This document shows positions 24,820 through 32,485 of a DNA stretch of 32,485 bases, one piece after another (the stretch's first letter is position 1; each line of letters starts with the position of its first letter). Source of the DNA: Oscillospiraceae bacterium (GTDB taxonomy: Bacteria > Bacillota > Clostridia > Oscillospirales > CAG-272). The position numbers and the translations under genes are program-made. The notes beneath the pieces were generated by a model. The model worked only from the letters and a program-made list of their open reading frames with translations, did no database searches and had not been told where the DNA came from. The stretch is taken from the NCBI GenBank assembly GCA_015064065.1, contig SVSY01000010.1, forward strand, positions 1 to 32,485, in the 5' to 3' direction.

Positions 24820-26697
24820 TTACAGATCCACGGTTTTGAAAGTGTTTTTTTGCTTTACGGTAGCCTTGTTACCGTTTATTGAAATTTCGGGAGAGGCCTC
24901 TTCCTTTCCGTCGGTTGAAAAATATACGGCACAAGCGAAAATATACTCGCCCTTATCAAGAACGTCCGTCTCATAGCAGGGGTAGATCGACTGAGGGCAA
25001 AGAAGATGCATGCCGGGCTGCGAGGATTGTACGGAATATGTCAGTGCAACGTTGCTCGTCACCTCGATCTTACTTACCTTGTTTTCGTACAGTGCCGTAT
25101 TTCCGAGCAGCTTATAGGAATCGTTTTTTACACCGATACTAAAGCCGCCTTCGCATATCTTATATCTTTGTGAAAGCGTAACCTTATGTATCCTTGCGTG
25201 CCATCCGTCCTCAAGGGGAATGAGCCATGTCTTGATCTCGGTAGCGGAATCGTTTGCAAAAGGAATATGCTTTGAAACGAGCACACCGTTTAGTGTCTGA
25301 TTGTCTATGATCCTGCGTCTGTGAGAATTCATAGTCCCATCGGGTGTGCTAAGCGAGATCATATTGTCGACGGACGTGAGGTCAACGCTTGAAAGAGCGT
25401 AGCCTGATCGGGAATTGTAGGCAAATTTCGAGTATGCGCCTGCCATATCGTTAAAGCGGTGACCAAACACCTCGCTTTGATAGTAGTGAAGCGCTCCGTT
25501 GTAAAGCGTCACGCCGTTTTTGGCGTTATCACCTGCAATGATCGTATCAAGACCCTCCAGCGGATTGGGTATAATGAAATTTTTCTGCTCGATGGGCAGA
25601 GGTTTTATCTCACTTGACCAAAGAGGAGAACTCTCGTCAGCGAGAAAACATAAAAATCCTTCTGTGTAACAGCTTATTGCTCCGTCGGACGCGTAACCCT
25701 CGCCAAATCCGGAAGTTGAGTAAAGATAGCCGACGGGGAAGCAGCCGTCATCCGTAGGAATACTGTTGTTATAGAAATATTCAATGTTTTTCTTAATTAC
25801 GTTCTTGCAAAGGCCTGCATCTACGTCACAGCCTATCATAACCGCGAGCGCAAAGGGAGCTATCGCTGCAAAGCGGTAACCGATGGATCTTCCGTATGCT
25901 GCCATACCTCCGTCGCTGTCGAAATAATGAATGAAGTGATTGAGGTACTCCGAGCTTCTCTTTCTGTATTTTTCGCACTTTTCTTCGTAATCCGTACGGC
26001 TCCTGTCGGCAATAAGAATCCAGAGAAGTGTGTAGGTATGATGCGCCCAAGCCTCGTAGTAATCAAATCTGCCAAGCTCTCCGTCGCTGTACCAGCCGTT
26101 TCCGTAATAAAGATTTTCAAGGAAGTCGTAGCCCTTTTGCATATCCTCATCGACCTCTCTGCAATCGTAGCCGAGTCGTTTGAGTATTTCGATACAGAAT
26201 ATCGGGTACCAATAGTGGTTATTCTGCCAGGAGCGTTTGATCGCGATGATAGACCACTCCTTTATCCAGCTTGCGATAGTATCGCGCTCTGTATCACTCA
26301 AAACGTCCCAAAGCTTTTCTTTTGCAAAGCAGACGGCAACAAGATAAGCCGCTATTTCGGTTACTGATTGATTTGCAAAGGTCTCCTCGGTCTCACGGGT
26401 TACGTTTCGGTCAAAGCGAAGGGGAGAGTCTTTCTTTGTGCCATCGAGCATTATCATATTGATAAAGTCGTTTACCTGCATCTCCTTACCGTTATGCGTT
26501 ACGGTGAGCGAGTCGTCGTCCAAAAATGGAGCAATACCCCACATAGGGCGAAAAATATCTTCCATTTTGGTACACTCAAAGCTTACTCGGTCACTTATAA
26601 CGTACTGATAATCGGGGGAATATCTTTTGCTCATTCTGTCAAGAAGTGCCCGATAAGTTGCCTTAGCCTTTTCGTAAAGCTCTTGTCTGACTGTCAT
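24820..26697 (-). CDS. DUF2264 family protein, putative glycoside-active enzyme
   Basis: The 625-residue protein has the DUF2264 layout. An N-terminal helical toroid (about 1-370) carries FRPMWGIAPFL, SWQNNHYWYPIF, YGNGWYSDGELGRFDYYEAWAHHTY and SDGGMAAYGRSIGYRFA. A beta-rich C-terminal part follows. Such alpha/alpha toroids are common in glycan hydrolases and lyases; I recall CAZy family GH154 covering DUF2264 relatives, so hydrolysis of uronic-acid or related sugars is plausible but unproven. The second of two ATGs (26697) is chosen because GGAGG lies 7 nt from it but only 1 nt from the first (26703). No signal peptide, so it acts on imported oligosaccharides. Confidence 0.88.
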   Translation of the reverse strand: MTVRQELYEKAKATYRALLDRMSKRYSPDYQYVISDRVSFECTKMEDIFRPMWGIAPFLDDDSLTVTHNGKEMQVNDFINMIMLDGTKKDSPLRFDRNVTRETEETFANQSVTEIAAYLVAVCFAKEKLWDVLSDTERDTIASWIKEWSIIAIKRSWQNNHYWYPIFCIEILKRLGYDCREVDEDMQKGYDFLENLYYGNGWYSDGELGRFDYYEAWAHHTYTLLWILIADRSRTDYEEKCEKYRKRSSEYLNHFIHYFDSDGGMAAYGRSIGYRFAAIAPFALAVMIGCDVDAGLCKNVIKKNIEYFYNNSIPTDDGCFPVGYLYSTSGFGEGYASDGAISCYTEGFLCFLADESSPLWSSEIKPLPIEQKNFIIPNPLEGLDTIIAGDNAKNGVTLYNGALHYYQSEVFGHRFNDMAGAYSKFAYNSRSGYALSSVDLTSVDNMISLSTPDGTMNSHRRRIIDNQTLNGVLVSKHIPFANDSATEIKTWLIPLEDGWHARIHKVTLSQRYKICEGGFSIGVKNDSYKLLGNTALYENKVSKIEVTSNVALTYSVQSSQPGMHLLCPQSIYPCYETDVLDKGEYIFACAVYFSTDGKEEASPEISINGNKATVKQKNTFKTVDL

Positions 26698-26699
26698 TT

Positions 26700-27725
26700 T
26701 CATACCTCCGTTTTGGGCGGGCTACAAATGATAGCGCACGCTCCTTCTAAAGTAAATTCAATATCGGCAGGAACAAAAAAACGATCTCCGCGCACAAGAC
26801 AGTGCTTTTCGCCTGCGCATAAAAGAACACCGCCGTGTTCCATAACTACTACTGTAGTGAAATGCTCGTATTTTAAAGTAACGCGAGCGTCTTTGACAAG
26901 CTCAAGCTTAAAGCAGGGCGTATCCTCGTAGCTGACGAGTGTTTCAGTACCGTTTTTGTTTGCCTTGGGCTTCAAAATAAAGCTTTCTTTTATCTGCTCA
27001 AGCGTTCTCGGTGAGTAGTCAAAGCAATCAAGCATTGCTTCCTCTCCGACGCCGTAGTGTATTTGCATAGGTGTAAGCACCTCGCCTGCAACGGTCGTTT
27101 TCTCAGCCCGCATTGTGTAGTCGGTGGGCTCCTGTATCTCAAGGAGAAAGCAGCCTGCGCCTATCGCGTGAGGTGTTCCTCCGTTGACAAGTATAACGTC
27201 ACCAACGTTTACACGTATTTTATGCATACATTCAAGCATTCCGTCGACGTCCTGCTTTTTAAACAGCTGTGCAAAGTATTCCTTTGTAACGTACTCCTTG
27301 AATCCGAGATAAACGTAAGCGCTTTCATCTCTTTTTCCAAGGATATACCAGCACTCTGTTTTGCCGTAATCTGTGCCAAAATGCTTTTTTGCATACTCTT
27401 TTGTAGGGTGTACCTGTATCCCGAGCCTTTCAGCGCTGTCAAGAAGCTTGATGAGAACACCGCTTTCTTTTCTTCCTTGACCGAAATCTGATACCGAGAC
27501 AGCCTCGGTTATCAAGACTTCGCCCCCATCGGCTATGACCCTTGAAATTCCCTCGTTTTTGACGTAGATCTTGCTTTTTGCCTCGGTAAATGAGGATATC
27601 CAGTCCTCAGGATAAAAATTGTCCGCGGTTTCCTTCGCGCCGAGAAACTCGCGTAACACCTTGCCTCCGCGGTAGGTTCTCGAGGTAAAGGTGGGAAGCT
27701 GCTTTAATACCTTTTTCGTGATCAT
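26700..27725 (-). CDS. manA: Class I mannose-6-phosphate isomerase-like protein
   Basis: Zinc-dependent cupin isomerase that interconverts mannose 6-phosphate and fructose 6-phosphate in its known members. In 341 residues the metal ligands are present: Gln and His in GIQVHP (about 101-106), Glu in KTECWYIL, and His in GGTPHAIGAG. The N-terminal segment reads YPEDWISSFTEA, unlike the usual ESWE, marking a diverged subgroup often met in glycan loci. The ATG at 27725 with AAAAGGATAA upstream is preferred to a TTG six codons earlier. It starts 1 bp after the GH42-like gene, and its stop is just ahead of the DUF2264 start, so the four genes are co-translated. The substrate may differ from mannose 6-phosphate. 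Confidence 0.85.
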   Translation of the reverse strand: MITKKVLKQLPTFTSRTYRGGKVLREFLGAKETADNFYPEDWISSFTEAKSKIYVKNEGISRVIADGGEVLITEAVSVSDFGQGRKESGVLIKLLDSAERLGIQVHPTKEYAKKHFGTDYGKTECWYILGKRDESAYVYLGFKEYVTKEYFAQLFKKQDVDGMLECMHKIRVNVGDVILVNGGTPHAIGAGCFLLEIQEPTDYTMRAEKTTVAGEVLTPMQIHYGVGEEAMLDCFDYSPRTLEQIKESFILKPKANKNGTETLVSYEDTPCFKLELVKDARVTLKYEHFTTVVVMEHGGVLLCAGEKHCLVRGDRFFVPADIEFTLEGACAIICSPPKTEV

Positions 27726-27726
27726 A

Positions 27727-29694
27727 TTATTTATCCTTTTCAATAATAACGCTGTCGTTTGACGCTACCACCGCATCAAACGTGATATCTCTGAAGGTCA
27801 CCTCGACCTTTTGCGGCTTATCGGTGTAATTGAATACGAAGAATAGGTATTTTTCACCGTTTTGGGCTACCTTTACGCTAACGTCGCCCTTGTATTTAAG
27901 CTCGGTAAGACCGTATTCGGCGATAATATCCGACATAAGAGAAAGTATGCTACCGTCTCCCGTCTTTGCGTAGCCGTACCAGAGCATAGTATTGAAGGTC
28001 ATCGCTTCACCCTTGCCGTATTTTATTCTGCTTACAGCGCACCGACCGTCATCAAAGCTTCCTTTTATTTCTCCTGTGGTTACCTCGACGAGATCGCGCA
28101 TATAGTACCCCTTGATCTTAATGCCGTTGTAGGTAAAGTCAAGCTGCTCGTAGTCGCTGTCGAGGTAATCTACTCCGCAAAGCTCGTTCATCTTGCCTCC
28201 GGGAAGGTCTCTGTTAACTAACGATTCGTCATTTATCACGCCAAATCTGCCGTCTATGATCAGCTTTCCGCCGTTTTTGACGTAGTTCTTGAAGATATCC
28301 GCACGCTTATCGTCTATAACGAGATTGTTTGTAAGCACTACCGCCTCGTAATTGCCGACCTCCTCCAAGGTGATGATATCTGCCTTAACGCCGAGGTCGA
28401 ATGCCGCCTTGTATGCGCCGAAGATCGATTGGTTGTAAAGAGCCTCTTCAAGACCGTATGAGCGAGCGAAGCACCTTGTGAAATCGTCGCAAACGGGATC
28501 GAAGAGAATACCTATCTTGCTCTTTATCGGAGTAAGAGAGCCGTACCTTTCAAATATATATGAAAGCTCTTTTGCAAGATGATATCTTTCCGTCGGTCTG
28601 TCCTTGTAATCGACCAGCCCTCTGCCCATCGTCTGAAGTCCCTTGTTAAAGGGTCTCCACATCCAGTAGATAAGTCCCTTTGCTCCTGCCGAGTAGGCTT
28701 CAAGGCACCACCGCTTTAACTCATAGGGGCGTACGCAGGTAGTAGGATTATATAAGGCTTGGATATGCGTCTGCATCTCGGATATATAGAAACCGTCGCG
28801 CTTCGAAGCGGTGTAAAATGAGTCGAACACCTCGTGACGAAGCGCGTTTTCCATAGTTCCGCGTATCTGCTTGGGATAGAAGGACATACCGATCTCATCG
28901 GCAACTTCTTTAAGAATGAGATCGTCCTGAGGACGTTCATAGCAGCAGCCGGGGGAGACCATAGAATGAATATTGTCTGCGATAAGTGGATGAACGGTGT
29001 CCGCTTTTTTTATTGCGGCGCACCATTTCTTTAAAAATCTTCCGATCGAAGCCTTTCTGAATGCGCCAAAGTCGCCCTCAGGTGCAACGCTCATCCATTT
29101 CCATTCCTCGTATTCGATCTGTGACCAGTCGCTGTAGGTTCTTTCCCACACCTCGTTTAAGTGTTCAATGCTGCCGTACTTTTCCTTTAACCAACCGCGG
29201 AACTCCTCGATCGTGTATTTGTCGTATGAGTTGAACATCGTTTCGTTAAAAACGTCGTAAGCGATAAGGGAGGGGAAATCCTTGTAGGCGTTTGCCGTTT
29301 TTTCAAAATGCTTACAGATAAGCTCGTTTACCTCGGGATTGAAATAGCTTAAATATCCGAAGCTGTTCTGACCGAACTCACGGCTTCCGTCCTTCTTCGT
29401 GGGATGGAATTCCTTTTTCATCATAAAATCGGGTATATATTCAAACACCGAAAGCTGTCCTGCAAGCTCCATGATGACCCTGATGCCGTATTGCTCGGCT
29501 TTTCTTAGTATCATTTTACCCGTATTGAAGGGATATCCCTCCTTCTTTTCCTCCCACCAGAAAGCCGCCGGCCATATAACTACCGTATCCATGCCGCAGT
29601 CGCGCATAAGAGAAAAATGCTTTTCAATATCCTCTTCAGTATCGTAACGCGTTACCTTAAGGACACTTCCGTACTTAAATTCATTAGTATTCAA
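27727..29694 (-). CDS. GH42-like glycosidase (putative beta-galactosidase)
   Basis: The 655 residues match GH42 architecture and length: a TIM barrel (about 1-385), a glutamine-amidotransferase-like trimerisation domain (about 390-590, with GILFDP and GGKLIIDGRFG) and a small C-terminal beta domain. The acid/base is Glu151 in YDVFNETMF and the nucleophile Glu306 in FYISEMQTH. The sequence around Glu151 departs from the usual NEYG, so specificity is uncertain. The start is TTG at 29694, supported by GAGGTGATT 8 nt away; no ATG lies near. No signal peptide. It heads the four-gene operon, divergent from an AraC regulator 142 bp away. Confidence 0.87.
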   Translation of the reverse strand: MNTNEFKYGSVLKVTRYDTEEDIEKHFSLMRDCGMDTVVIWPAAFWWEEKKEGYPFNTGKMILRKAEQYGIRVIMELAGQLSVFEYIPDFMMKKEFHPTKKDGSREFGQNSFGYLSYFNPEVNELICKHFEKTANAYKDFPSLIAYDVFNETMFNSYDKYTIEEFRGWLKEKYGSIEHLNEVWERTYSDWSQIEYEEWKWMSVAPEGDFGAFRKASIGRFLKKWCAAIKKADTVHPLIADNIHSMVSPGCCYERPQDDLILKEVADEIGMSFYPKQIRGTMENALRHEVFDSFYTASKRDGFYISEMQTHIQALYNPTTCVRPYELKRWCLEAYSAGAKGLIYWMWRPFNKGLQTMGRGLVDYKDRPTERYHLAKELSYIFERYGSLTPIKSKIGILFDPVCDDFTRCFARSYGLEEALYNQSIFGAYKAAFDLGVKADIITLEEVGNYEAVVLTNNLVIDDKRADIFKNYVKNGGKLIIDGRFGVINDESLVNRDLPGGKMNELCGVDYLDSDYEQLDFTYNGIKIKGYYMRDLVEVTTGEIKGSFDDGRCAVSRIKYGKGEAMTFNTMLWYGYAKTGDGSILSLMSDIIAEYGLTELKYKGDVSVKVAQNGEKYLFFVFNYTDKPQKVEVTFRDITFDAVVASNDSVIIEKDK

Positions 29695-29727
29695 AGCGTA
29701 ATCACCTCGTTTCGTTGATTCGATTAC

Positions 29728-29756
29728 AGAATATCACGTTTATAAGTAATTTTCAA
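29728..29756 (-). promoter_or_regulatory. Promoter of the GH42-like operon
   Basis: On the minus strand, TTGAAA (29756-29751), a 17-bp spacer and TATTCT (29733-29728) with a TG one base upstream of the -10. A half-site ATTACA lies beside the -10. Confidence 0.6.
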
Positions 29757-29776
29757 GTACTATTTTAATTTGTAGA

Positions 29777-29805
29777 TTGACTTTTTTATGATTTTGTGAT
29801 ATATT
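29777..29805 (+). promoter_or_regulatory. Promoter of the first AraC regulator
   Basis: TTGACT (29777-29782), a 17-bp spacer and TATATT (29800-29805) with a nearby TG. The leader is only about 25 nt. Confidence 0.6.
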
Positions 29806-29820
29806 GTAATAAAATTACAA
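29804..29820. promoter_or_regulatory. Perfect inverted repeat at the AraC promoter, candidate operator
   Basis: TTGTAAT-AAA-ATTACAA has 7-bp arms and a 3-bp centre, overlapping the -10 box and start point of the regulator gene. A half-site ATTACA recurs at 29723-29728, next to the opposite promoter. Autoregulation is inferred from position. Confidence 0.45.
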
Positions 29821-29836
29821 AAGAAAGTCAAAGAGA

Positions 29837-30649
29837 ATGCAAGAAATATTCAGATTTGAAAAGGACCAGCTTTTTGGTTCAAGTATACATATCCACACGA
29901 AAACGGGAGATACGAGCTACGTAGCGCACCGACACGATTATTACGAGATGATATTGTACCGCAATTGCGGTGGTGTGTGTGTGCTGAATGGCGTCGAGCA
30001 CAAGCTGACCGACAACTGTCTGTTTCTGATCACCCCAAACGACTATCATCGTATCGAGGCGCAAAACACGGATCTGTCCGCTTCTACCGTAATATCTTTT
30101 TCGGAGATCGTTGTAGATAAGGATATCATATCCTCTCTTGCCTTTTGCCCGAGAATATGGTATAACGTATCGAGCGATGCGCTGTCGATAATTGAGACGC
30201 TTACAAAGGTCTATTTCCGAAATGATAAGCGGCGCGAGCAGCTCCTTAACCACCTGCTGAACGCAATACTGTGTACGGTGCTCGACAATGCAGAGAAGCT
30301 TAAAATAAGTAATGAAGCATATAGTCCGTTAGTCCTTCGGGCTATGACGATGGTCTTGACAGACGTGTCCGCCGACCTTACACTGAATAAGGTCGCAAAG
30401 GAATGTAATATCACACCGTCTTATTTCTCTGCGTTGTTCCGTAAAGAAGTTGGAAAAACGTTTATTGGGTGGCTTACCGAGATCCGCATCGATCAGGCAA
30501 AGTGGCAATTATCAAAAACCGATACGGACATTCTTAATATCTGCTATGATTGCGGATACAATACCCCCTCGCAGTTTATAAAAATGTTCAAAAGGGAAAC
30601 GGGGATCACGCCATCGGAATACAGAAGGCTGAACGGCGGCTCAAAATGA
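29837..30649 (+). CDS. AraC-family transcriptional regulator of the GH42-like operon
   Basis: DNA-binding regulator of 270 residues. An N-terminal cupin-like sensor (about 1-140) has AHRHDYYEMILYRNCGG and FLITPNDYHRIE, the pattern of sugar-binding AraC sensors. The C-terminal double helix-turn-helix (about 168-265) has LTLNKVAKECNITPSYFSALFR and ILNICYDCGYNTPSQFIKMF, then FKRETGITPSEYR. It is divergent from the four-gene glycan operon and almost certainly controls it, most likely as a sugar-responsive activator. The ribosome site is weak (AAAGAGA). A bidirectional terminator separates it from the second AraC gene. Confidence 0.93.
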   Translation: MQEIFRFEKDQLFGSSIHIHTKTGDTSYVAHRHDYYEMILYRNCGGVCVLNGVEHKLTDNCLFLITPNDYHRIEAQNTDLSASTVISFSEIVVDKDIISSLAFCPRIWYNVSSDALSIIETLTKVYFRNDKRREQLLNHLLNAILCTVLDNAEKLKISNEAYSPLVLRAMTMVLTDVSADLTLNKVAKECNITPSYFSALFRKEVGKTFIGWLTEIRIDQAKWQLSKTDTDILNICYDCGYNTPSQFIKMFKRETGITPSEYRRLNGGSK

Positions 30650-30693
30650 GGCGGTCAGACTTCTGACAACGCATTGTAATGATATAAATAAAG

Positions 30694-30722
30694 AAAGAGC
30701 GACCGTAAGGTCGCTCTTTTTT
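30694..30722. terminator. Terminator between the two convergent AraC genes
   Basis: AAAGAGCGACC (30694-30704) pairs with GGTCGCTCTTT (30709-30719) around GTAA, with six T on the plus strand. The minus strand also carries TTTCTTTATTT after the stem. Confidence 0.88.
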
Positions 30723-30811
30723 ATACTTTATTATGTTAAAAACGGATTTTGCGCTTTTCGTTTGAGCAAAAGCGAAGCCAATAAAACGCTGATCGGTGGG
30801 CATTTGAAACT

Positions 30812-31588
30812 TTAGAATCGGTTGCCTTTTTTTGATTCTGACGAGATGGCATGAAGCATAGTGCTTGCATCCGAATATCCGCAGGCATCTGCCGTTTCTG
30901 CAAGCGATGCTCCCTCTGCTCTCATCATCAGCGCGGTTCGGATCTTCAGCTTTTTTATGTAGGAATACGGGGTCTCTCCGATATAGCGTGTAAATTTACG
31001 TATAAACCCGTCGGTAGACATATAGCAACTTTTGGCTATGTCCGAGACCGTCAGCTTTGTTGCGATCGAGCTGTGTATCAGATCGAGAGCGGCGATGACG
31101 GTAGGATCATCTATAACGTAATCGGGATAAGTGCTTGCCGCGTTCTCGGCTAAGAAAAGCGTTAATGCGCTGAGAAGGTCGAGCATATGTTCCTTTTCGG
31201 GTGAGAGCGGGGTAGTTTGCGTTCTCAGGTTGTATTCATCTCTTGAAAACTCACAAAACGCCTCGATTGCAGCCTTTATCTTTGGAGAGGATGAGGGATC
31301 GAGACAAAAGCACTTTTGGGATACTATCGGAGGTGTGAGCTTGAAATTTACGAACGCGTGGATAAGTCTGTTATTATCATCGGTGTAGGTCGGAATTCCC
31401 GAATACGCGGGCATAAAATAGAGCTTTCCAACCTCAAGCTTGCGCATAACGCCGTCCTCAAAGTATTCTCCCGTGCCGCCCGTTACGTAAAAAATACGGT
31501 TCGTACTGGGGTCAGTCTTGTTTTTCCATTTGTTTTGAGGGGGAACGATAGTATAGTTTTTGCAGGTGATAAGGCAGGTACGTTTCAT
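30812..31588 (-). CDS. AraC-family transcriptional regulator beside the GH95-like gene
   Basis: Regulator of 258 residues. The N-terminal sensor (about 1-150) has FYVTGGTGEYFEDGVMRKLEVGKLYFMPAY, a cupin pattern. The C-terminal AraC domain (about 160-255) has LTVSDIAKSCYMSTDGFIRKF, a GETPYSYIKKLKIRTAL segment and LAETADACGYSDASTM. The product ends soon after the second helix-turn-helix, slightly shorter than usual. The ATG at 31588 has a strong GGAGATGATC ribosome site. It is divergent from the GH95-like gene through 236 bp, and regulation of that gene is the simple reading. Confidence 0.92.
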   Translation of the reverse strand: MKRTCLITCKNYTIVPPQNKWKNKTDPSTNRIFYVTGGTGEYFEDGVMRKLEVGKLYFMPAYSGIPTYTDDNNRLIHAFVNFKLTPPIVSQKCFCLDPSSSPKIKAAIEAFCEFSRDEYNLRTQTTPLSPEKEHMLDLLSALTLFLAENAASTYPDYVIDDPTVIAALDLIHSSIATKLTVSDIAKSCYMSTDGFIRKFTRYIGETPYSYIKKLKIRTALMMRAEGASLAETADACGYSDASTMLHAISSESKKGNRF

Positions 31589-31639
31589 AGATCATCTCCA
31601 TAAAAATCGATTTTAAACAATAATGAATCGCATATAAAC

Positions 31640-31739
31640 ATAGACAAAATATCAAATGTAGGCTACTATAAATATAGACGTGTATATATATAATGATAGC
31701 ATAAAAGCATCCGAAAGTCAACAGTCTTTCTGTATACAC
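31640..31739. promoter_or_regulatory. Repeat-bearing control region between AraC and GH95-like genes
   Basis: ATAGAC is repeated directly at 31640-31645 and 31674-31679 (34 bp apart, about three helical turns), and GTGTATA (31680-31686) faces TATACAC (31733-31739). These could be AraC sites; the match is short. No convincing plus-strand promoter for the GH95-like gene was seen. Confidence 0.3.
31693..31721 (-). promoter_or_regulatory. Promoter of the second AraC gene
   Basis: On the minus strand, TTGACT (31721-31716), a 17-bp spacer and TATCAT (31698-31693), leaving a leader of about 100 nt. Confidence 0.6.
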
Positions 31740-31824
31740 TTTACATGCTTTTGAGATGATTTGAATATGACTGAAAAACAGCATCGATATTTAATAACAC
31801 TATTTTTGAAAGGAATGACTTTAA

Positions 31825-32485
31825 ATGAAAAAAAGAGTTGTTTGCGTGATCTGTATGATATCGCTTTTGTTGCCTATGTTTGTACAGGCAGTTCCGACTT
31901 TTGCGGTTGGAAGCGACTCCGTGATAATTGAGGAGAAGGACCTGCCGTTGCGCCTTCATTACGACGAGGAGGCTATGTATGCAAATGAGGATCAGCCTAC
32001 GCAGTACGATAAGCCCTACGACGACGGATGGGAGAAATGGTCGTTGCCCGTCGGTAACGGTTATTTCGGTGCAAACGTTTTTGGAAGAACCGAAACCGAA
32101 AGAATACAGATAACCGAAAAGACCTTGTCAAATCCCTATTATAAAACCAGCCCCAAGGGAGAGACGCTCAGCCTCGGCGGATTGAACAACTTTTCCGAGA
32201 CCTACATAGATATCGGGCATCCGCACTATAAGGTGAAGAATTACAGCCGCTGGCTTGATCTTAAGACAGCGATATCCGGTGTGAGCTACGATTACGACGG
32301 TGTGACCTATTCAAGAGAGGTGTTTACCTCCTATCCTGATAAGACACTCGTAATACGCCTTGACGCCTCAGAGAGCGGAAAGCTCAGCTTCATACTGCGT
32401 CCGACTGTTCCATGGAAGCAGGACTATGCCGCTTGGGAGGGGGACAGAGCCTCCAAAACGGGTAAAGTGGTATCGTACGTAGACG
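31825..32485 (+). CDS. Secreted GH95-like glycosidase, C-terminus beyond window edge
   Basis: Only the first 220 residues are visible. A Sec signal peptide (KKR, then a hydrophobic run, ending near TFA) leads into the N-terminal beta-sandwich of GH95-type enzymes: WEKWSLPVGNGYFGANVFGR, ERIQITEKTLS, GGLNNFSETYIDIG and the later VSYDYDGVTYSREVF. GH95 enzymes are mainly alpha-1,2-L-fucosidases of milk and mucin glycans, with some acting on galactose. The catalytic domain is outside the window, so activity cannot be checked. The ATG at 31825 has AAAGGA upstream. It is exported, unlike the other glycosidases here, and is divergent from an AraC regulator. Confidence 0.82.
   Translation, partial: MKKRVVCVICMISLLLPMFVQAVPTFAVGSDSVIIEEKDLPLRLHYDEEAMYANEDQPTQYDKPYDDGWEKWSLPVGNGYFGANVFGRTETERIQITEKTLSNPYYKTSPKGETLSLGGLNNFSETYIDIGHPHYKVKNYSRWLDLKTAISGVSYDYDGVTYSREVFTSYPDKTLVIRLDASESGKLSFILRPTVPWKQDYAAWEGDRASKTGKVVSYVD

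Noticed and set aside
31358-31366. DnaA-box-like GTGGATAAG
   Set aside because: A single site inside a coding region; no cluster of boxes anywhere, so no origin is claimed.

Overview
The window looks like a chromosomal segment of an anaerobic, spore-forming member of the class Clostridia (Bacillota), probably a gut organism. The evidence is sigma-A type TTGACA/TATAAT promoters with AGGAGG ribosome sites, a spoVAC homologue, a PerR plus reverse-rubrerythrin pair, the Gram-positive rpmH-rnpA-yidD-yidC-jag cluster, several families common in Clostridia (DUF5685, DUF4358, solitary MazF), and repeated glycan-degradation genes. No tRNA, rRNA, CRISPR array, insertion sequence or phage gene was seen. 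No gene-free stretch exceeds about 300 bases.

Layout. (1) 1-3717, minus strand: a LacZ-type GH2 beta-galactosidase cut by the left edge, a glycerophosphodiester phosphodiesterase, and holA. (2) 3834-6851, plus: rpmH, rnpA, yidD, yidC and jag from one strong promoter, ending at a bidirectional terminator. This cluster usually lies beside dnaA, but here holA is divergent from it. (3) 6858-9414, minus: a surface metallo-beta-lactamase-fold lipoprotein and a membrane protein. (4) 9560-12637, plus: galK-like kinase, small membrane protein, walJ/yycJ and rlmH. (5) 12651-13326: a divergent SLOG-protein/HTH-regulator pair with one shared operator-promoter region, between two terminators. (6) 13339-15411, minus: DUF5685 protein, J-domain protein with a cysteine-rich tail, and membrane protein. 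(7) 15600-16828, minus: acyl-ACP thioesterase and a MazF-type endoribonuclease. (8) 17006-20359, plus: an N-acetylhexosamine-kinase-like protein, a metallophosphoesterase and a cyclophilin lipoprotein. (9) 20408-23710: sugar transferase, DUF4358 lipoprotein, convergent spoVAC, coiled-coil protein, perR and reverse rubrerythrin. (10) 23790-29756, minus: a four-gene operon (GH42-like glycosidase, ManA-like isomerase, DUF2264 protein, nitrilase-family amidohydrolase) divergent from an AraC regulator. (11) 30694-32485: a second AraC regulator divergent from a secreted GH95-like enzyme cut by the right edge.

How they fit together. Housekeeping translation, membrane-insertion and oxidative-stress genes are interleaved with functions for galactose- and N-acetylhexosamine-containing glycans: GH2, GH42-like and GH95-like hydrolases, a galactokinase-family and a NahK-like kinase, and two AraC switches. 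This suggests use of host-type or plant glycans (an inference). The parts most likely to hold undescribed biology are the DUF5685/J-protein/membrane operon, the GH42-like/ManA/DUF2264/nitrilase operon and the SLOG/HTH pair.
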